A stretch of 64,000 nucleotides of DNA from Arthrobacter sp. SPG23 (lineage in GTDB: Bacteria; Actinomycetota; Actinomycetes; Actinomycetales; Micrococcaceae): positions 62,001 to 126,000 of the forward strand of contig NZ_JYCN01000022.1 in NCBI RefSeq assembly GCF_000876655.1. Reading direction: 5' to 3'. A program made the translations under genes and the position numbers. Of the stretch, positions 35,240 through 44,342 are shown one piece after another; position 1 is the stretch's first letter, and every line of letters starts with the position of its first letter. A model generated the notes under the pieces. It had not been told where the DNA came from. It was given only the letters and a program-made list of their open reading frames with translations, and did no database searches.

Positions 35240-36451
35240 ATGGACGCTTTTGCACTGATACTTGCCCTGCTGATGCTGATACTCGGCGCCGTGATAGGCG
35301 CAGCCTGCACCTATGTCGTGTTCCGGCGCCGGACCGTGGCCCTGGAGCAGGATTTCGACGGCGTCTCTGCCCGCCTTTCGGAGGTCAACGCGCAGTTCGC
35401 GGCGGCCGACGCCGAGCGGCGCCTTCTGTCGGTACAGAACCGGGAGCTGGGCGAGTCACGCAACCAGGACGGCAGCGTCCTCCGGGCCCTCGCCCCCGTG
35501 GCGGAGAAGCTCACGGCGGTGCAGCAGCAGGTGTCCCTGCTGGAACGCGACCGCTTGGAACAATACGGGCAGCTGGCACAGCAGTTACAGGAAGCACGTC
35601 TCTCCGACGAGCAGCTTCTCCGCTCAACCCATGCCCTGGAGTCCGCCCTGCGGTCCAACAGCGCCCGCGGCCAGTGGGGTGAAGTCCAGCTGCGGCGGGT
35701 TGTGGAAGCCGCCGGCATGCTCCGCCACGTGGACTTCCACGAGCAGCAACACAGCGCCGGTGCGGGCGCCGCTGTACGGCCCGACCTCGTAGTCCAGCTC
35801 CCTGGTGAGAAGCAGCTGGTGGTCGACGCCAAGGTGCCCTTGTCGTCCTACCTTGAGGCCCAGGACCTGGGGACTTCGGCGGGACGCCAGCAGCAGGGGC
35901 CCGCACTCAACGGCCAGAACGCGTTGCTGGCAGCACACGCCAAAGCCCTCAAAGCCCATGTGGACGCACTGAGCAACAAGAAGTATTGGGACATTCCCGG
36001 CAACTCGCCGGAACTCGTGATCTGCTTCCTGCCGGCAGAATCCATTCTGGCCGCCGCGCTGGCGGCGGATCCCGGCCTCCTGGACTACGCGCTGGCCAAG
36101 AACGTGGTGCTGGCGTCCCCCGGCACATTGTTGGCCGTCTTGAAGTCCGTGGCTTTCACCTGGCGCCAGGACGTGCTGACAGACAGCGCACGGGAGCTGT
36201 TTGAGCTGGCGCGGCAACTCTACGAGCGGATGGGAACGCTCGGCGAAAACGTCACCAAGCTGGGGTCGTCGCTGAAAACGTCCGTGGACCGCTACAACTC
36301 GATGGTCGGAACACTCGAAGCGCGTGTCCTTCCCACGGCGCGAAAGCTCAACGCACTGGAAGCCGACGGGCTGGTGACGCCGCCCGCGATCGAGGTGATG
36401 CCGCGGTCGGTGGCTGCCCCGGAACTCCAATCGGAGGAGTCAGCCGCGTAG
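35240..36451 (+). CDS. rmuC: DNA recombination protein RmuC
   Basis: A 403-aa protein with an N-terminal membrane helix (ALILALLMLILGAVIGAACT), a coiled coil (about residues 30-130) and the RmuC nuclease-like domain. Diagnostic segments are RGQWGEVQLRRVVEAAGM, RPDLVVQLPGEKQLVVDAKV and DIPGNSPELVICFLPAES. RmuC limits inversions and repeat rearrangements. The ATG at 35240 is chosen because it starts the membrane helix; a CAAAGT box 6 nt upstream may be a weak leaderless -10. It is divergent from ychF. Confidence 0.9.
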   Translation: MDAFALILALLMLILGAVIGAACTYVVFRRRTVALEQDFDGVSARLSEVNAQFAAADAERRLLSVQNRELGESRNQDGSVLRALAPVAEKLTAVQQQVSLLERDRLEQYGQLAQQLQEARLSDEQLLRSTHALESALRSNSARGQWGEVQLRRVVEAAGMLRHVDFHEQQHSAGAGAAVRPDLVVQLPGEKQLVVDAKVPLSSYLEAQDLGTSAGRQQQGPALNGQNALLAAHAKALKAHVDALSNKKYWDIPGNSPELVICFLPAESILAAALAADPGLLDYALAKNVVLASPGTLLAVLKSVAFTWRQDVLTDSARELFELARQLYERMGTLGENVTKLGSSLKTSVDRYNSMVGTLEARVLPTARKLNALEADGLVTPPAIEVMPRSVAAPELQSEESAA

Positions 36452-36504
36452 CACGCGGTGGCGCTTCCCGTCCGGCCGCGTAACCCGCAGCCGGGCGGGA
36501 GGCA

Positions 36505-36587
36505 GCCGGCTGGCTGTCAGGCCCGGCAGGAGTGAGCCGGCTGGCTGTCAGGCCCGGCAGGAGTCAGCCGGCTGGCTGTCAGGCCCG
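36505..36587. repeat. 31-bp tandem repeat overlapping the ispH stop codon
   Basis: Two complete units and a 21-bp third unit begin at 36505, 36536 and 36567, each starting GCCGGCTGGCTGTCAGGCCC. The first two units differ at one base near their ends (GTGA versus GTCA). The last copy contains the ispH stop codon, so the block is a tandem duplication of the ispH 3' end. Each unit also holds the self-complementary AGCCGGCT. Confidence 0.9.
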
Positions 36588-37658
36588 CGCTCCGCGTCCG
36601 CCCAGGGCACGAGTCACGTCGCCGGACTTCTTGAGAGTGGCGCGCAGCTCCTTGGGCAGGGAGAAGAGCAGGTCTTCCTCCGCAGTAACCACTTCTTCCA
36701 CGGCACCGTAGCCGTAGTCGGCCAGGAGCCGGAGCACGTCCTTGACCAGGACCTCCGGAACAGATGCGCCGGACGTCACGCCAACTGTCGCGACGCCTTC
36801 GAACCAGGCCTCGTCCACTTCGTTGGCGAAGTCGACGCGGTAGGAGGCCTTTGCACCGTACTCCAGCGCAACCTCCACGAGGCGGACGGAGTTTGAGGAG
36901 TTGGCTGAGCCCACCACAATGACCAGGTCGGCCTGCGGAGAGATCTTCTTGATGGCCACCTGCCGGTTGGTGGTGGCGTAGCAGATGTCATCGCTGGGCG
37001 GATCCTGGAGCGTCGGGAAGCGTTCCTTCAGCAACCGGACCGTTTCCATCGTTTCATCCACGCTCAGAGTTGTCTGCGAAAGCCAGATGACCTTTTCCGG
37101 ATCCCGGACCGTCACCTTGTCCACCTCGTGCGGGCCGTTGATGATCTGGATGTGCTCGGGCGCTTCGCCGGCCGTTCCTTCAACTTCCTCGTGGCCGTCG
37201 TGGCCAATGAGAAGGATGTCGAAGTCGTCCTTGGCGAAACGGACGGCTTCCCGGTGCACCTTGGTCACCAGCGGACACGTGGCGTCAATGGTGCGCAGGC
37301 CGCGGTCCTCTGCCGACTGCACCACTGCGGGCGATACACCGTGGGCCGAAAAGATCACCAGGGCACCTTCGGGGACCTCATCGGTCTCATCAACGAAGAT
37401 GGCTCCCTTCTCCTCCAGCGAGCTCACGACGTGGACGTTGTGAACGATCTGCTTGCGGACGTACACCGGCGGGCCATAGTGTTCCAGCGCCTTCTCAACC
37501 GCAATGACTGCCCGGTCCACTCCGGCGCAGTATCCGCGGGGAGCCGCAAGCAGCACCTTCTTGGGACCCTGCACGGGGGCCGCAGCCAGCACGTCCTCAG
37601 GCGACCGGCGCCTGCGTGGAATTGACGGCATGGGGATGGAGACTGCTGAGGTGGTCAT
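36579..37658 (-). CDS. ispH: 4-hydroxy-3-methylbut-2-enyl diphosphate reductase
   Basis: A 359-aa iron-sulfur enzyme, last step of the MEP isoprenoid pathway, making IPP and DMAPP. The three cluster cysteines are in [12 protein letters not shown] (about residue 44), [12 protein letters not shown] (about 128) and [13 protein letters not shown] (about 225). Catalytic Glu/His motifs IFSAHGVSP and VGSANSSNS are present. The first 30 residues are a Pro/Arg-rich extension. The ATG lies 6 nt behind a TAGCAT -10 box (37665-37670), so the mRNA is probably leaderless. Its 3' end carries tandem repeats. Confidence 0.94.
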   Translation of the reverse strand: MTTSAVSIPMPSIPRRRRSPEDVLAAAPVQGPKKVLLAAPRGYCAGVDRAVIAVEKALEHYGPPVYVRKQIVHNVHVVSSLEEKGAIFVDETDEVPEGALVIFSAHGVSPAVVQSAEDRGLRTIDATCPLVTKVHREAVRFAKDDFDILLIGHDGHEEVEGTAGEAPEHIQIINGPHEVDKVTVRDPEKVIWLSQTTLSVDETMETVRLLKERFPTLQDPPSDDICYATTNRQVAIKKISPQADLVIVVGSANSSNSVRLVEVALEYGAKASYRVDFANEVDEAWFEGVATVGVTSGASVPEVLVKDVLRLLADYGYGAVEEVVTAEEDLLFSLPKELRATLKKSGDVTRALGGRGARA

Positions 37659-37667
37659 TGTTCAATG

Positions 37668-38540
37668 CTACCGGGAACGCTGGTCACGTCCGGCGCCCGA
37701 AACAACGGCGCCGGCAACGACGCGGAGAATGACACCGGCAACGATGAGGACTGCGCCCGCGATGAGTGTCGCCAGGATCCACTGACCGAACCGCTCGGAT
37801 GATGCCGCCACAAATTCGCTCTTGAAGATGTCCGCCACTTCGTTCCCGCTTGCTGTCCCGCCGACCGCGAGGCCGGCCGCGTCGGAGCCGAGTTTCCACA
37901 CCGCCGCCAGCACCAGCGCTCCTGCTCCCGTGCCCACCAGCACAATCCAGCGACGCCGCGCGGCAATGAGGGCCAGCAGGAGCGCAATAGCGGAGCCGGC
38001 AGCCACCGCACTACCCATGGGGGCATAGGCCGACACCTGGTCCACGAGTTGCCGCTGGCTCGGCTGTCCGATGCCGATGAGCGTCTGATCCGGCGCGTCC
38101 AGCGGAACGTTCGTTGCTTCCGAGATCTGTTTGGTCAGCAGGCCGACCAGGGGCGCTACGTCCAGGGTGAGGGATGTGGACGGTTCAGCGTCCGTCGAGC
38201 CGGATCCGGAACCCTGGAAATTAAGCCGGTGGCTTTTCCTCAGCGTCTCCTCCCAGGCCGCCGGATAACCCGGGAGCGTCGTCAGGGACTTGGCAGCCGC
38301 ATCCAGGATCGGCTGCACCAGTTCCGTGAACGGCTCAGGAATCCGGCCGGCGGGATCGATGCTGCCAACTGCTGCCGAGGCCAGCCGCTCCTGGAAGACG
38401 GCGTCCTTGCCCAGCGGAGCGGCGAGGGACACAAAGCCGTCCTCCTGGACAATGTTCCGGTCAACCCAGATGGCGGGAACGGCGACGGCGGCCAGCAGCA
38501 GTCCAAGGATGACGGCGGCAGCTGAGACAAAGGTGCGCAA
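37668..38540 (-). CDS. Hypothetical membrane protein
   Basis: A 290-aa protein with one N-terminal helix (about residues 5-28) and an extracytoplasmic region of about 145 residues (DGFVSLAAPLGKDAVFQERL, then VQPILDAAAKSLTTLPGYPA). Two helices follow around 170-215 and one near 255-280, ending in basic residues GRDQRSR. The extracytoplasmic part may be a small ligand- or protein-binding domain. I do not recognise the family. It starts with TTG, with GAGGA 5 nt upstream. It lies directly upstream of ispH (9 nt) on the same strand but spans the ispH promoter. Confidence 0.6.
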   Translation of the reverse strand: MRTFVSAAAVILGLLLAAVAVPAIWVDRNIVQEDGFVSLAAPLGKDAVFQERLASAAVGSIDPAGRIPEPFTELVQPILDAAAKSLTTLPGYPAAWEETLRKSHRLNFQGSGSGSTDAEPSTSLTLDVAPLVGLLTKQISEATNVPLDAPDQTLIGIGQPSQRQLVDQVSAYAPMGSAVAAGSAIALLLALIAARRRWIVLVGTGAGALVLAAVWKLGSDAAGLAVGGTASGNEVADIFKSEFVAASSERFGQWILATLIAGAVLIVAGVILRVVAGAVVSGAGRDQRSR

Positions 38541-38692
38541 GGGATTCCTCGGTTGTTGGGGGCGGTACTGCCATCCTAGGGGTGCCGGCGGGGAAGCAAA
38601 AAATGTCGCCGGACAGTGGTAGAGCTATGGATAGAGTTGATTCGGTTTGATGCCAGTCCGTTTTGATGCACTGCCACCCGCAAAGGATTCCC

Positions 38693-40012
38693 ATGCCCCA
38701 GGCTCCCTCCCCTCACGGGCTTCCCGTGCCTGACAAGATGCCCGCGGCCACCACCGTTCCTGCCACGGCTGCCGAAACGAGCCCGGACAACCCGTGGCCC
38801 CTGCAGCTCCTGTCCCAGAAGCTCAAAGCACACATCGACCGGACGCCCTCAGCGTGGGTCGAAGGCCAGGTCATTGAGTTGAACCGCAGGGGCGGCAGCG
38901 CCTTCATGACGCTCCGGGACGTCGACGCCGAGATTTCGCTGCCCGCGTCGATTTGGTCGAAGGTGCTGGACCGCCAGGACGTTCCCCTGGAGCGGGGATC
39001 CAGGGTGGTGGCACTCCTGAAAGCCGAATTCTGGCTGAAGACCGGACGCCTCAACATGTCGGTGAAGGACATCCGGCCGGTGGGGCTCGGGGATTTGCTG
39101 GCGCGGATTGAGCGGCTTCGCCATGCTCTTTCCATGGAAGGACTTTTTGCCGATTCCCGGAAGAAACGCCTCCCGCTCCTCCCCCACCGGATCGGCTTGA
39201 TCACCGGACGCGACTCCGACGCCAAGAAAGACGTGTTGCGCAATGCCGCGCTCCGGTGGCCCGCCGTCGAATTCGAAATCCGGGAAGTCGCCGTGCAGGG
39301 AAACACCGCCGTTTCCCAGATTATGGGCGCGCTCCGGGAACTCGATGCCGATCCCCATGTTGACGTCATTGTGATTGCCCGCGGCGGCGGTGCACTCGAG
39401 GACCTCCTCCCCTTCAGCAATGAGGATCTGATCAGGGCGGTGTCCAACGCCTCCACGCCGGTGGTCAGCGCGATCGGCCACGAGGCGGACCGCCCCATCC
39501 TCGACGACGTCGCGGACCTTCGGGCGTCCACCCCCACGGATGCCGCCAAGCGGATTGTTCCCGACGTCGTTGAGGAACTTGCCCGTGTGCGGCAGGCCCG
39601 TGACCAGCTCCGGCGCGGAGTGAACCGGCTGGTGGAGCGGGAATCCGACCGGCTGGCATCCCTGCATTCACGGCCCGTGCTCGCTGCGCCGGAGGTCATG
39701 GTCAGCGCCCGCGCCGAAGACGTGGCACGGCTTAGCAGCCGCTCCCGTGCAGCCATCAGCACGGCAGTGCTGAGGGGGGCCGATCAGATCCACCATCTCC
39801 GCAGCCAGGTGCGCTCCCTCTCCCCGCAGCAGACGTTGGACCGGGGCTACGCCGTGGTGCAGGTCGCCGGAACGGCGCAGGCCGAAGACGCACCGCTGGC
39901 AGTCGTTCGGCACCCCTCGCAGGCTCCGGAGGGCTCGGATCTTTTCGTACGGGTTGCCGGCGGCTCCTTTTCCGCCCGGTCCACGGGCGGCCAGCGGATT
40001 TCCGACAGCTGA
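38693..40012 (+). CDS. xseA: Exodeoxyribonuclease VII large subunit
   Basis: A 439-aa catalytic subunit of ExoVII, which degrades single-stranded DNA from both ends. The N-terminal OB-fold reads VEGQVIELNRRGGSAFMTLR (about residues 56-75). The nuclease core has HRIGLITGRDSDAKKDVLRN, VDVIVIARGGGALEDLLPF and SAIGHEADRPILDDVADLRA, then a coiled coil and a short C-terminal domain (SPQQTLDRGYAVVQ). AAAGGA lies 5 nt before the ATG. xseB follows after 64 nt. Confidence 0.94.
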   Translation: MPQAPSPHGLPVPDKMPAATTVPATAAETSPDNPWPLQLLSQKLKAHIDRTPSAWVEGQVIELNRRGGSAFMTLRDVDAEISLPASIWSKVLDRQDVPLERGSRVVALLKAEFWLKTGRLNMSVKDIRPVGLGDLLARIERLRHALSMEGLFADSRKKRLPLLPHRIGLITGRDSDAKKDVLRNAALRWPAVEFEIREVAVQGNTAVSQIMGALRELDADPHVDVIVIARGGGALEDLLPFSNEDLIRAVSNASTPVVSAIGHEADRPILDDVADLRASTPTDAAKRIVPDVVEELARVRQARDQLRRGVNRLVERESDRLASLHSRPVLAAPEVMVSARAEDVARLSSRSRAAISTAVLRGADQIHHLRSQVRSLSPQQTLDRGYAVVQVAGTAQAEDAPLAVVRHPSQAPEGSDLFVRVAGGSFSARSTGGQRISDS

Positions 40013-40076
40013 ACCAGCAGCGCGCCGGACACATCCCGGCAGCACCCATCCACTCACCTAAGCAGGGAGCAACACA

Positions 40077-40307
40077 TTGGCAGCAGAACAGAACCCGAAC
40101 GCGGACATCGAGGCACTGAGCTATGAGGAGGCCCGCGAGCAGCTCGTGGCGGTCGTGGGCAAACTGGAAGCAGGGGGTGCCAGCCTGGAGGACTCACTGG
40201 CGCTGTGGGAGCGGGGCGAGGCCCTGGCCCAGCGCTGTGAGGAGTGGCTGGAGGGCGCCCGCAAGCGGCTTGCCGCCGCCCGCAACCAGGCCGGTCCGGA
40301 GTCCTAG
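40077..40307 (+). CDS. xseB: Exodeoxyribonuclease VII small subunit
   Basis: A 76-aa helical protein that binds the XseA coiled coil. The signature [20 protein letters not shown] and [20 protein letters not shown] is complete. It begins with TTG; GGGAG lies about 8 nt upstream, and no ATG or GTG is available before the conserved sequence. Length is normal. Confidence 0.93.
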   Translation: MAAEQNPNADIEALSYEEAREQLVAVVGKLEAGGASLEDSLALWERGEALAQRCEEWLEGARKRLAAARNQAGPES

Positions 40308-40335
40308 GCCGCAGCGTCCTTGGCGCCGCTAACCG

Positions 40336-41190
40336 TCAGGATCTTTCCACGAGGCTGCGCTCGAGGTCCACGTCGAACTCCGTGGCCGGCCATTCGAGGT
40401 TGAGGTCTTCCAGGGCCTGGAGCAGTAGCTGCTGCACGGCGATGCGCGCGTACCACTTCTTGTTCGCGGGGATCACGTGCCAGGGCGCCACTTCGGTATG
40501 CGTCTTGTCGAAGGCAGCCTGGTAGGCGGCCATGTAGTCGTCCCAGAAGGCACGTTCCTTCAAGTCGCCGCTACTGTATTTCCAGTGCTTTGAAGGATCG
40601 TCCAGCCGGGCCAGCAGGCGGGATTTCTGTTCGTCCCGGCTGATGTTCAACATCACTTTGACGATTCGGGTGCCGTTGGCCGCAAGCCGTGCTTCAAATT
40701 CGTTGATCGCCGCATAGCGTCGCTCCAGCTCCTCGGGCGAAGCCCAGCTGTGGACGCGGTGGATGAGGACGTCCTCATAATGCGACCGGTCAAAGACGCC
40801 CACCATGCCGGCGGCGGGCACTTCCTTTTCGATCCGCCAGAGGAAGTCGTAGGACTTTTCCTCATCGGTGGGCGCCTTGAACGCCTTGAGCTGCACACCC
40901 TGCGGGTCCATGGCCCCCACAACGTGGGCCACGATGCCGCCCTTTCCCGCCGTATCCATGGCCTGGAGGATGAGCAGGACGCGCTTGGTGCCACCAAATT
41001 TGGCTTCGGCGAACAACTTCTCCTGGAGGGTGGCAAGCTTGCCGTCGACTTCGGCGAGGAGGGCCTGTCCGTCGGATTTGCCGCCCGGGTATCCCGGAGT
41101 GGAATCCGGATCCACGTCGGACAGCCTGAATCCATCACCAGCTGCGAGGGTTCCGGAGGGGTGTTCGTCGAATGTTTCGATTCCTGACAT
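40336..41190 (-). CDS. Polyphosphate kinase 2 family phosphotransferase
   Basis: A 284-aa PPK2-type enzyme that moves phosphate between polyphosphate and nucleotides. Walker A is QAMDTAGKGGIVAHV (about residues 76-90), Walker B FDRSHYEDVLIHRVH (about 133-147), and the lid module has RIVKVMLNISRDEQKSRLLA and DDPSKHWKYSSGDLKERAFW. WHVIPANKKWYARIA follows near the end. The single-domain length suggests a class I or III nucleoside mono/diphosphate-using enzyme; class cannot be fixed by eye. GGAAGG precedes the ATG by 5 nt. Confidence 0.88.
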   Translation of the reverse strand: MSGIETFDEHPSGTLAAGDGFRLSDVDPDSTPGYPGGKSDGQALLAEVDGKLATLQEKLFAEAKFGGTKRVLLILQAMDTAGKGGIVAHVVGAMDPQGVQLKAFKAPTDEEKSYDFLWRIEKEVPAAGMVGVFDRSHYEDVLIHRVHSWASPEELERRYAAINEFEARLAANGTRIVKVMLNISRDEQKSRLLARLDDPSKHWKYSSGDLKERAFWDDYMAAYQAAFDKTHTEVAPWHVIPANKKWYARIAVQQLLLQALEDLNLEWPATEFDVDLERSLVERS

Positions 41191-41295
41191 GTGAAGCCTT
41201 CCGCCGATGTGCCGCCAGTCCGGAGCACCGCTTCCTCGCGGCCGCCTCCGGCTGCCGCCGCCCGGGAGACACCGGGCGGCACTGCTGCCATCAGG

Positions 41296-42516
41296 CTAGT
41301 TCCCCTGGTACCGGCTCAGGAAGTCCCCCATCCGGCCAATTGCCTCTTCAATATCCTTAACGTTGGGCAGCGTGACCATCCGGAAGTGATCCGGGCGTAC
41401 CCAGTTGAAGGCGCGGCCGTGGGAAACGAGGATCTTCTGCTCGCGGAGCAGGTCGAGGACAAACTTTTCGTCGTCCCGGATGTGGAAGACCTCCGGATCC
41501 AGTTTCGGAAACAGGTACAACGCTCCCCTGGCCTGCTGCGTACTGACGCCGGGGATGGCATTGAGCAGGTCGTAAGCCTTGTTCCGCTGTTCCAGCAGGC
41601 GGCCGCCGGGCAGGATCAGATCGTTGATGCTTTGGTATCCGCCCAAAGCCGTCTGGATGGCGTGCTGGGCGGGAACGTTGGCGCACAAGCGCATGTTGGC
41701 AAGGAGGCTGATGCCCTCGAGGTAGTCTGCTGCGTCCTTCTTCGGCCCGGAAATCGCCATCCAGCCGGCCCTGTAGCCGCACACGCGGTACGCCTTGGAC
41801 AACCCGCTGAAGGTCAGGCACAGGACGTCGTCGCCGGTGAGGCCCGCGAGGTTCACGTGGACGGCGTCCTCGTACAGGATCTTCTCGTAGATTTCATCCG
41901 CGAAAAGAACCAGTCCGTGCTTTTCAGCCAGGGCCACGATCCTCTTAAGGGTCTCCTCGGGATACACCGCGCCGGTGGGATTGTTCGGGTTGATCACCAC
42001 GATTCCCTTGGTCCGCGGGGTGATCTTGGATTCGAGGTCCTCCAGGTCCGGCTGCCAGCCGGACTCTTCATCGCAGAGGTAGTGCACGGGCTTTCCGCTT
42101 GCGAGGGCCACGGAGGCAGTCCACAGCGGGTAGTCGGGGGTGGGGATCAGAACCTCGTCGCCGTCGTCGAGCAGCGCCATGAGCGACATGGTGATGAGCT
42201 CGCTGACGCCGTTGCCGAGGTAGATGTCGTCCACGTGGATGTTCTGGATTCCGCGGGTCTGGTAGTACTGCGACACCGCGGTCCGGGCGGAGAATATGCC
42301 CCGGGAATCACTGTAGCCCTGGGCATGCGGCAGGTGGCGGATCATGTCCACCAGGATCGCGTCCGGCGCTTCAAAACCAAACGGGGCCGGGTTTCCGATG
42401 TTCAGTTTGAGGATCCGGTGACCCTCTGCCTCCATCTGCTGGGCGGCCTGAAGAATCGGTCCACGGATGTCGTAGAGGACATTATGAAGCTTGGTGGACT
42501 GCTTGAATTCTGCCAT
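41296..42516 (-). CDS. alaA: Alanine/valine-type aminotransferase (AlaA family)
   Basis: A 406-aa PLP-dependent class I aminotransferase. MAEFKQSTKLHNVLYDIRGP and LKLNIGNPAPFGFEAPDAI are characteristic of AlaA, which makes alanine from pyruvate with glutamate. VINPNNPTGAVYPEE is the PLP pocket asparagine region, and FSGLSKAYRVCGYRAGW contains the PLP lysine. It stands alone; a strong hairpin upstream separates it from the osmoprotectant operon. Confidence 0.85.
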   Translation of the reverse strand: MAEFKQSTKLHNVLYDIRGPILQAAQQMEAEGHRILKLNIGNPAPFGFEAPDAILVDMIRHLPHAQGYSDSRGIFSARTAVSQYYQTRGIQNIHVDDIYLGNGVSELITMSLMALLDDGDEVLIPTPDYPLWTASVALASGKPVHYLCDEESGWQPDLEDLESKITPRTKGIVVINPNNPTGAVYPEETLKRIVALAEKHGLVLFADEIYEKILYEDAVHVNLAGLTGDDVLCLTFSGLSKAYRVCGYRAGWMAISGPKKDAADYLEGISLLANMRLCANVPAQHAIQTALGGYQSINDLILPGGRLLEQRNKAYDLLNAIPGVSTQQARGALYLFPKLDPEVFHIRDDEKFVLDLLREQKILVSHGRAFNWVRPDHFRMVTLPNVKDIEEAIGRMGDFLSRYQGN

Positions 42517-42577
42517 CCATCAAATATGCCATATGGAGGATGTACTTCAGCTGAGACTTGACTCACACGCGAAACGA

Positions 42578-42620
42578 CGACGGCGCCTGCCGGACCAGGC
42601 AGGTCCGGGAGGCGCCGTCG
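42578..42620. terminator. Terminator downstream of the osmoprotectant operon
   Basis: An 11-bp outer stem CGACGGCGCCT / AGGCGCCGTCG enclosing a 7-bp inner stem CCGGACC / GGTCCGG. It lies 22 nt beyond the last operon stop and ahead of alaA. Confidence 0.85.
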
Positions 42621-42642
42621 GGCTCGTTTTACGTGGCTGGGG

Positions 42643-43599
42643 CTACTTGACCAGTCCCTTGTCCTTGAGCCAGGCAGCCGCAGCGTCCTTCGGATTCTGC
42701 TTCTGCGTCCCGCTGACAGCGCGGTTGAGGTTGATCAGGTCCTCCGTGGTGAGGATCTTCGAAACGGAGTTGAGCGCTTCCTTCGCCTTGTCGGTCATCT
42801 TGGCCTTGTTGTACAGGGGCAGGACCTGCTGGGCGATGAAGTTGTTCTTAGGGTCATCCAGGACCACCAGGTCGTTGTCGGCGATGGCCGGCGTGGTGGT
42901 GTAAATGTCCGCGACCTGCACCTGGTCCCCGAGCAGCGCCTTGACGGTGATGGGGCCGCCGCCGTCGCTGAACGGTTCCAGCTTCTTGGGCTCGCAGCCA
43001 TAGTTCTTCTTCAACCCCGGCAGGCCGTAGGCGCGCTCGGCGAAGGTAGCCGGGGCCCCGACGACAAGCTCGCTGCAGACCTTGGCTAGGTCCTCAATCG
43101 ACTTGAGCTGGTACTTCTCCGCCGTAGCCTTGGTCACCACCATGGCGTCCTTGTCCTCGGCTTTGGACGCTTCCAGCACGGCCAGGCCCTCCGGCAGCTT
43201 GGCCGGGAGCGCGTTGTAGATGTCCTCCGCCGAAACCTCGGTGGCTTCCTTGTTCACATGCAGCAGGAGGTTGCCGCTGTAGTCGGGAATGACGTCCACG
43301 GAGCCGTCCTGCACAGCCTTGAAGTACACCTCGCGCGAGCCGATGTTGGGCTTGGTGCTTGCGGTCACGCCGGCGGCATTCAGGGCGCCGGCATAGACCT
43401 CGGCGATGATCTGGCTTTCGGGGAAGTCCGCAGATCCGATCACCAGCGCAGAACCTGATCCGGAACCGCTGGTGGCCGGCGCACTTCCAAGCGGATCCGA
43501 ACCGCCACCGCATGCGGACAGGGCCAGGGCCAGCCCGACTCCGGCGGCCAGGCCGCCGAATGCGCGGCGCCCCAGGATACTAGGGTGGGTTTCCTTCAT
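42643..43599 (-). CDS. Osmoprotectant (glycine betaine/choline) binding lipoprotein, OpuBC/ProX type
   Basis: A 318-aa substrate-binding lipoprotein. The signal peptide has a twin-arginine-like GRRAF start and ends in LSAC (Cys30), then a Gly/Ser linker. VIGSADFPESQIIAEVYAGA is the typical OpuAC/OpuBC opening, and VIPDYSGNLLLH and VADIYTTTPAIADNDLVVLD hold ligand-site residues. It is last in an ATPase-permease-permease-binding protein operon, which points to import of betaine, carnitine or choline-type compounds in osmotic stress. Confidence 0.86.
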   Translation of the reverse strand: MKETHPSILGRRAFGGLAAGVGLALALSACGGGSDPLGSAPATSGSGSGSALVIGSADFPESQIIAEVYAGALNAAGVTASTKPNIGSREVYFKAVQDGSVDVIPDYSGNLLLHVNKEATEVSAEDIYNALPAKLPEGLAVLEASKAEDKDAMVVTKATAEKYQLKSIEDLAKVCSELVVGAPATFAERAYGLPGLKKNYGCEPKKLEPFSDGGGPITVKALLGDQVQVADIYTTTPAIADNDLVVLDDPKNNFIAQQVLPLYNKAKMTDKAKEALNSVSKILTTEDLINLNRAVSGTQKQNPKDAAAAWLKDKGLVK

Positions 43600-44342
43600 G
43601 ATGTACCTCCTTGAACAACAGGCTCCGCGGTCACGGAGTCTGTGAGATCAACCGGTGCCTGCTGGCTCCGGCCTGGCGTGGCAGAGGCTCCCCTGGTCAG
43701 GAACAGCCTCTGGAAAACAGCGAGCAGCAGATCGACGGCGATTGCCAGCGCTGCGATGAGCAGCGAGCCGCCCAGCATCTGCGGAAAATCAGACAGCACC
43801 AGGCCGTCGAACAGATACCGGCCAAGGCCACCGAGGTTGATGTAGGCCACCACTGAAACTGTGGCGATCACTTGGAGCACACCGGTCCTGAACCCGCCGA
43901 ACATCACGGTCAGGGCATTGGGAAATTCCGCCCGGAACAGCACCTGCAGTTCGGTCATGCCCATGGCCCGGGCCGCGTCAACGACGTTCCGGTCCACGCT
44001 GGCAATCCCGGCGTAGGTTCCGGCGAGCAGCGGGGGCACCGTAAGGATCACCAGCGCCCAGATGGGAGGCATCAGTCCGATGCCGGCGAGGAGCACGAAA
44101 AGGGTCAGCAAGCCCAGGGTGGGCAGTGCCCGCAACGCGCCGGCCAAGGCAACCACCGCCACGCGGCCGCGGCCGGTGTGGCCGACATAAAGGCCGATGG
44201 GGACGGCTATGGCGGTGGCAATCAGCATCACGAGACCCGTGTATTGCAGGTGCTCAGCCAGCCGGGCAGGAATGCCCGCGCTTCCGGTCCAGTGCAGCGG
44301 GTCGCCCAGCCAGGCGAACGTGTCCGTAAAGACGTTGCTCAT
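43596..44342 (-). CDS. Osmoprotectant ABC transporter permease, OpuBD type
   Basis: A 248-aa permease with six predicted membrane helices. It starts in a region typical of the family (HLQYTGLVMLIATAIAVPIG), and the coupling loop is RNVVDAARAMGMTELQVLFR (about residue 127). SVVAYINLGGLGRYLFDGL follows. It overlaps both neighbours by 4 nt (ATGA type), so the operon is tightly translated. Confidence 0.86.
   Translation of the reverse strand: MSNVFTDTFAWLGDPLHWTGSAGIPARLAEHLQYTGLVMLIATAIAVPIGLYVGHTGRGRVAVVALAGALRALPTLGLLTLFVLLAGIGLMPPIWALVILTVPPLLAGTYAGIASVDRNVVDAARAMGMTELQVLFRAEFPNALTVMFGGFRTGVLQVIATVSVVAYINLGGLGRYLFDGLVLSDFPQMLGGSLLIAALAIAVDLLLAVFQRLFLTRGASATPGRSQQAPVDLTDSVTAEPVVQGGTS

Noticed and set aside
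38713-39762. 349-codon frame on the minus strand inside xseA
   Set aside because: Ser/Arg-rich antisense shadow of a clear nuclease gene.
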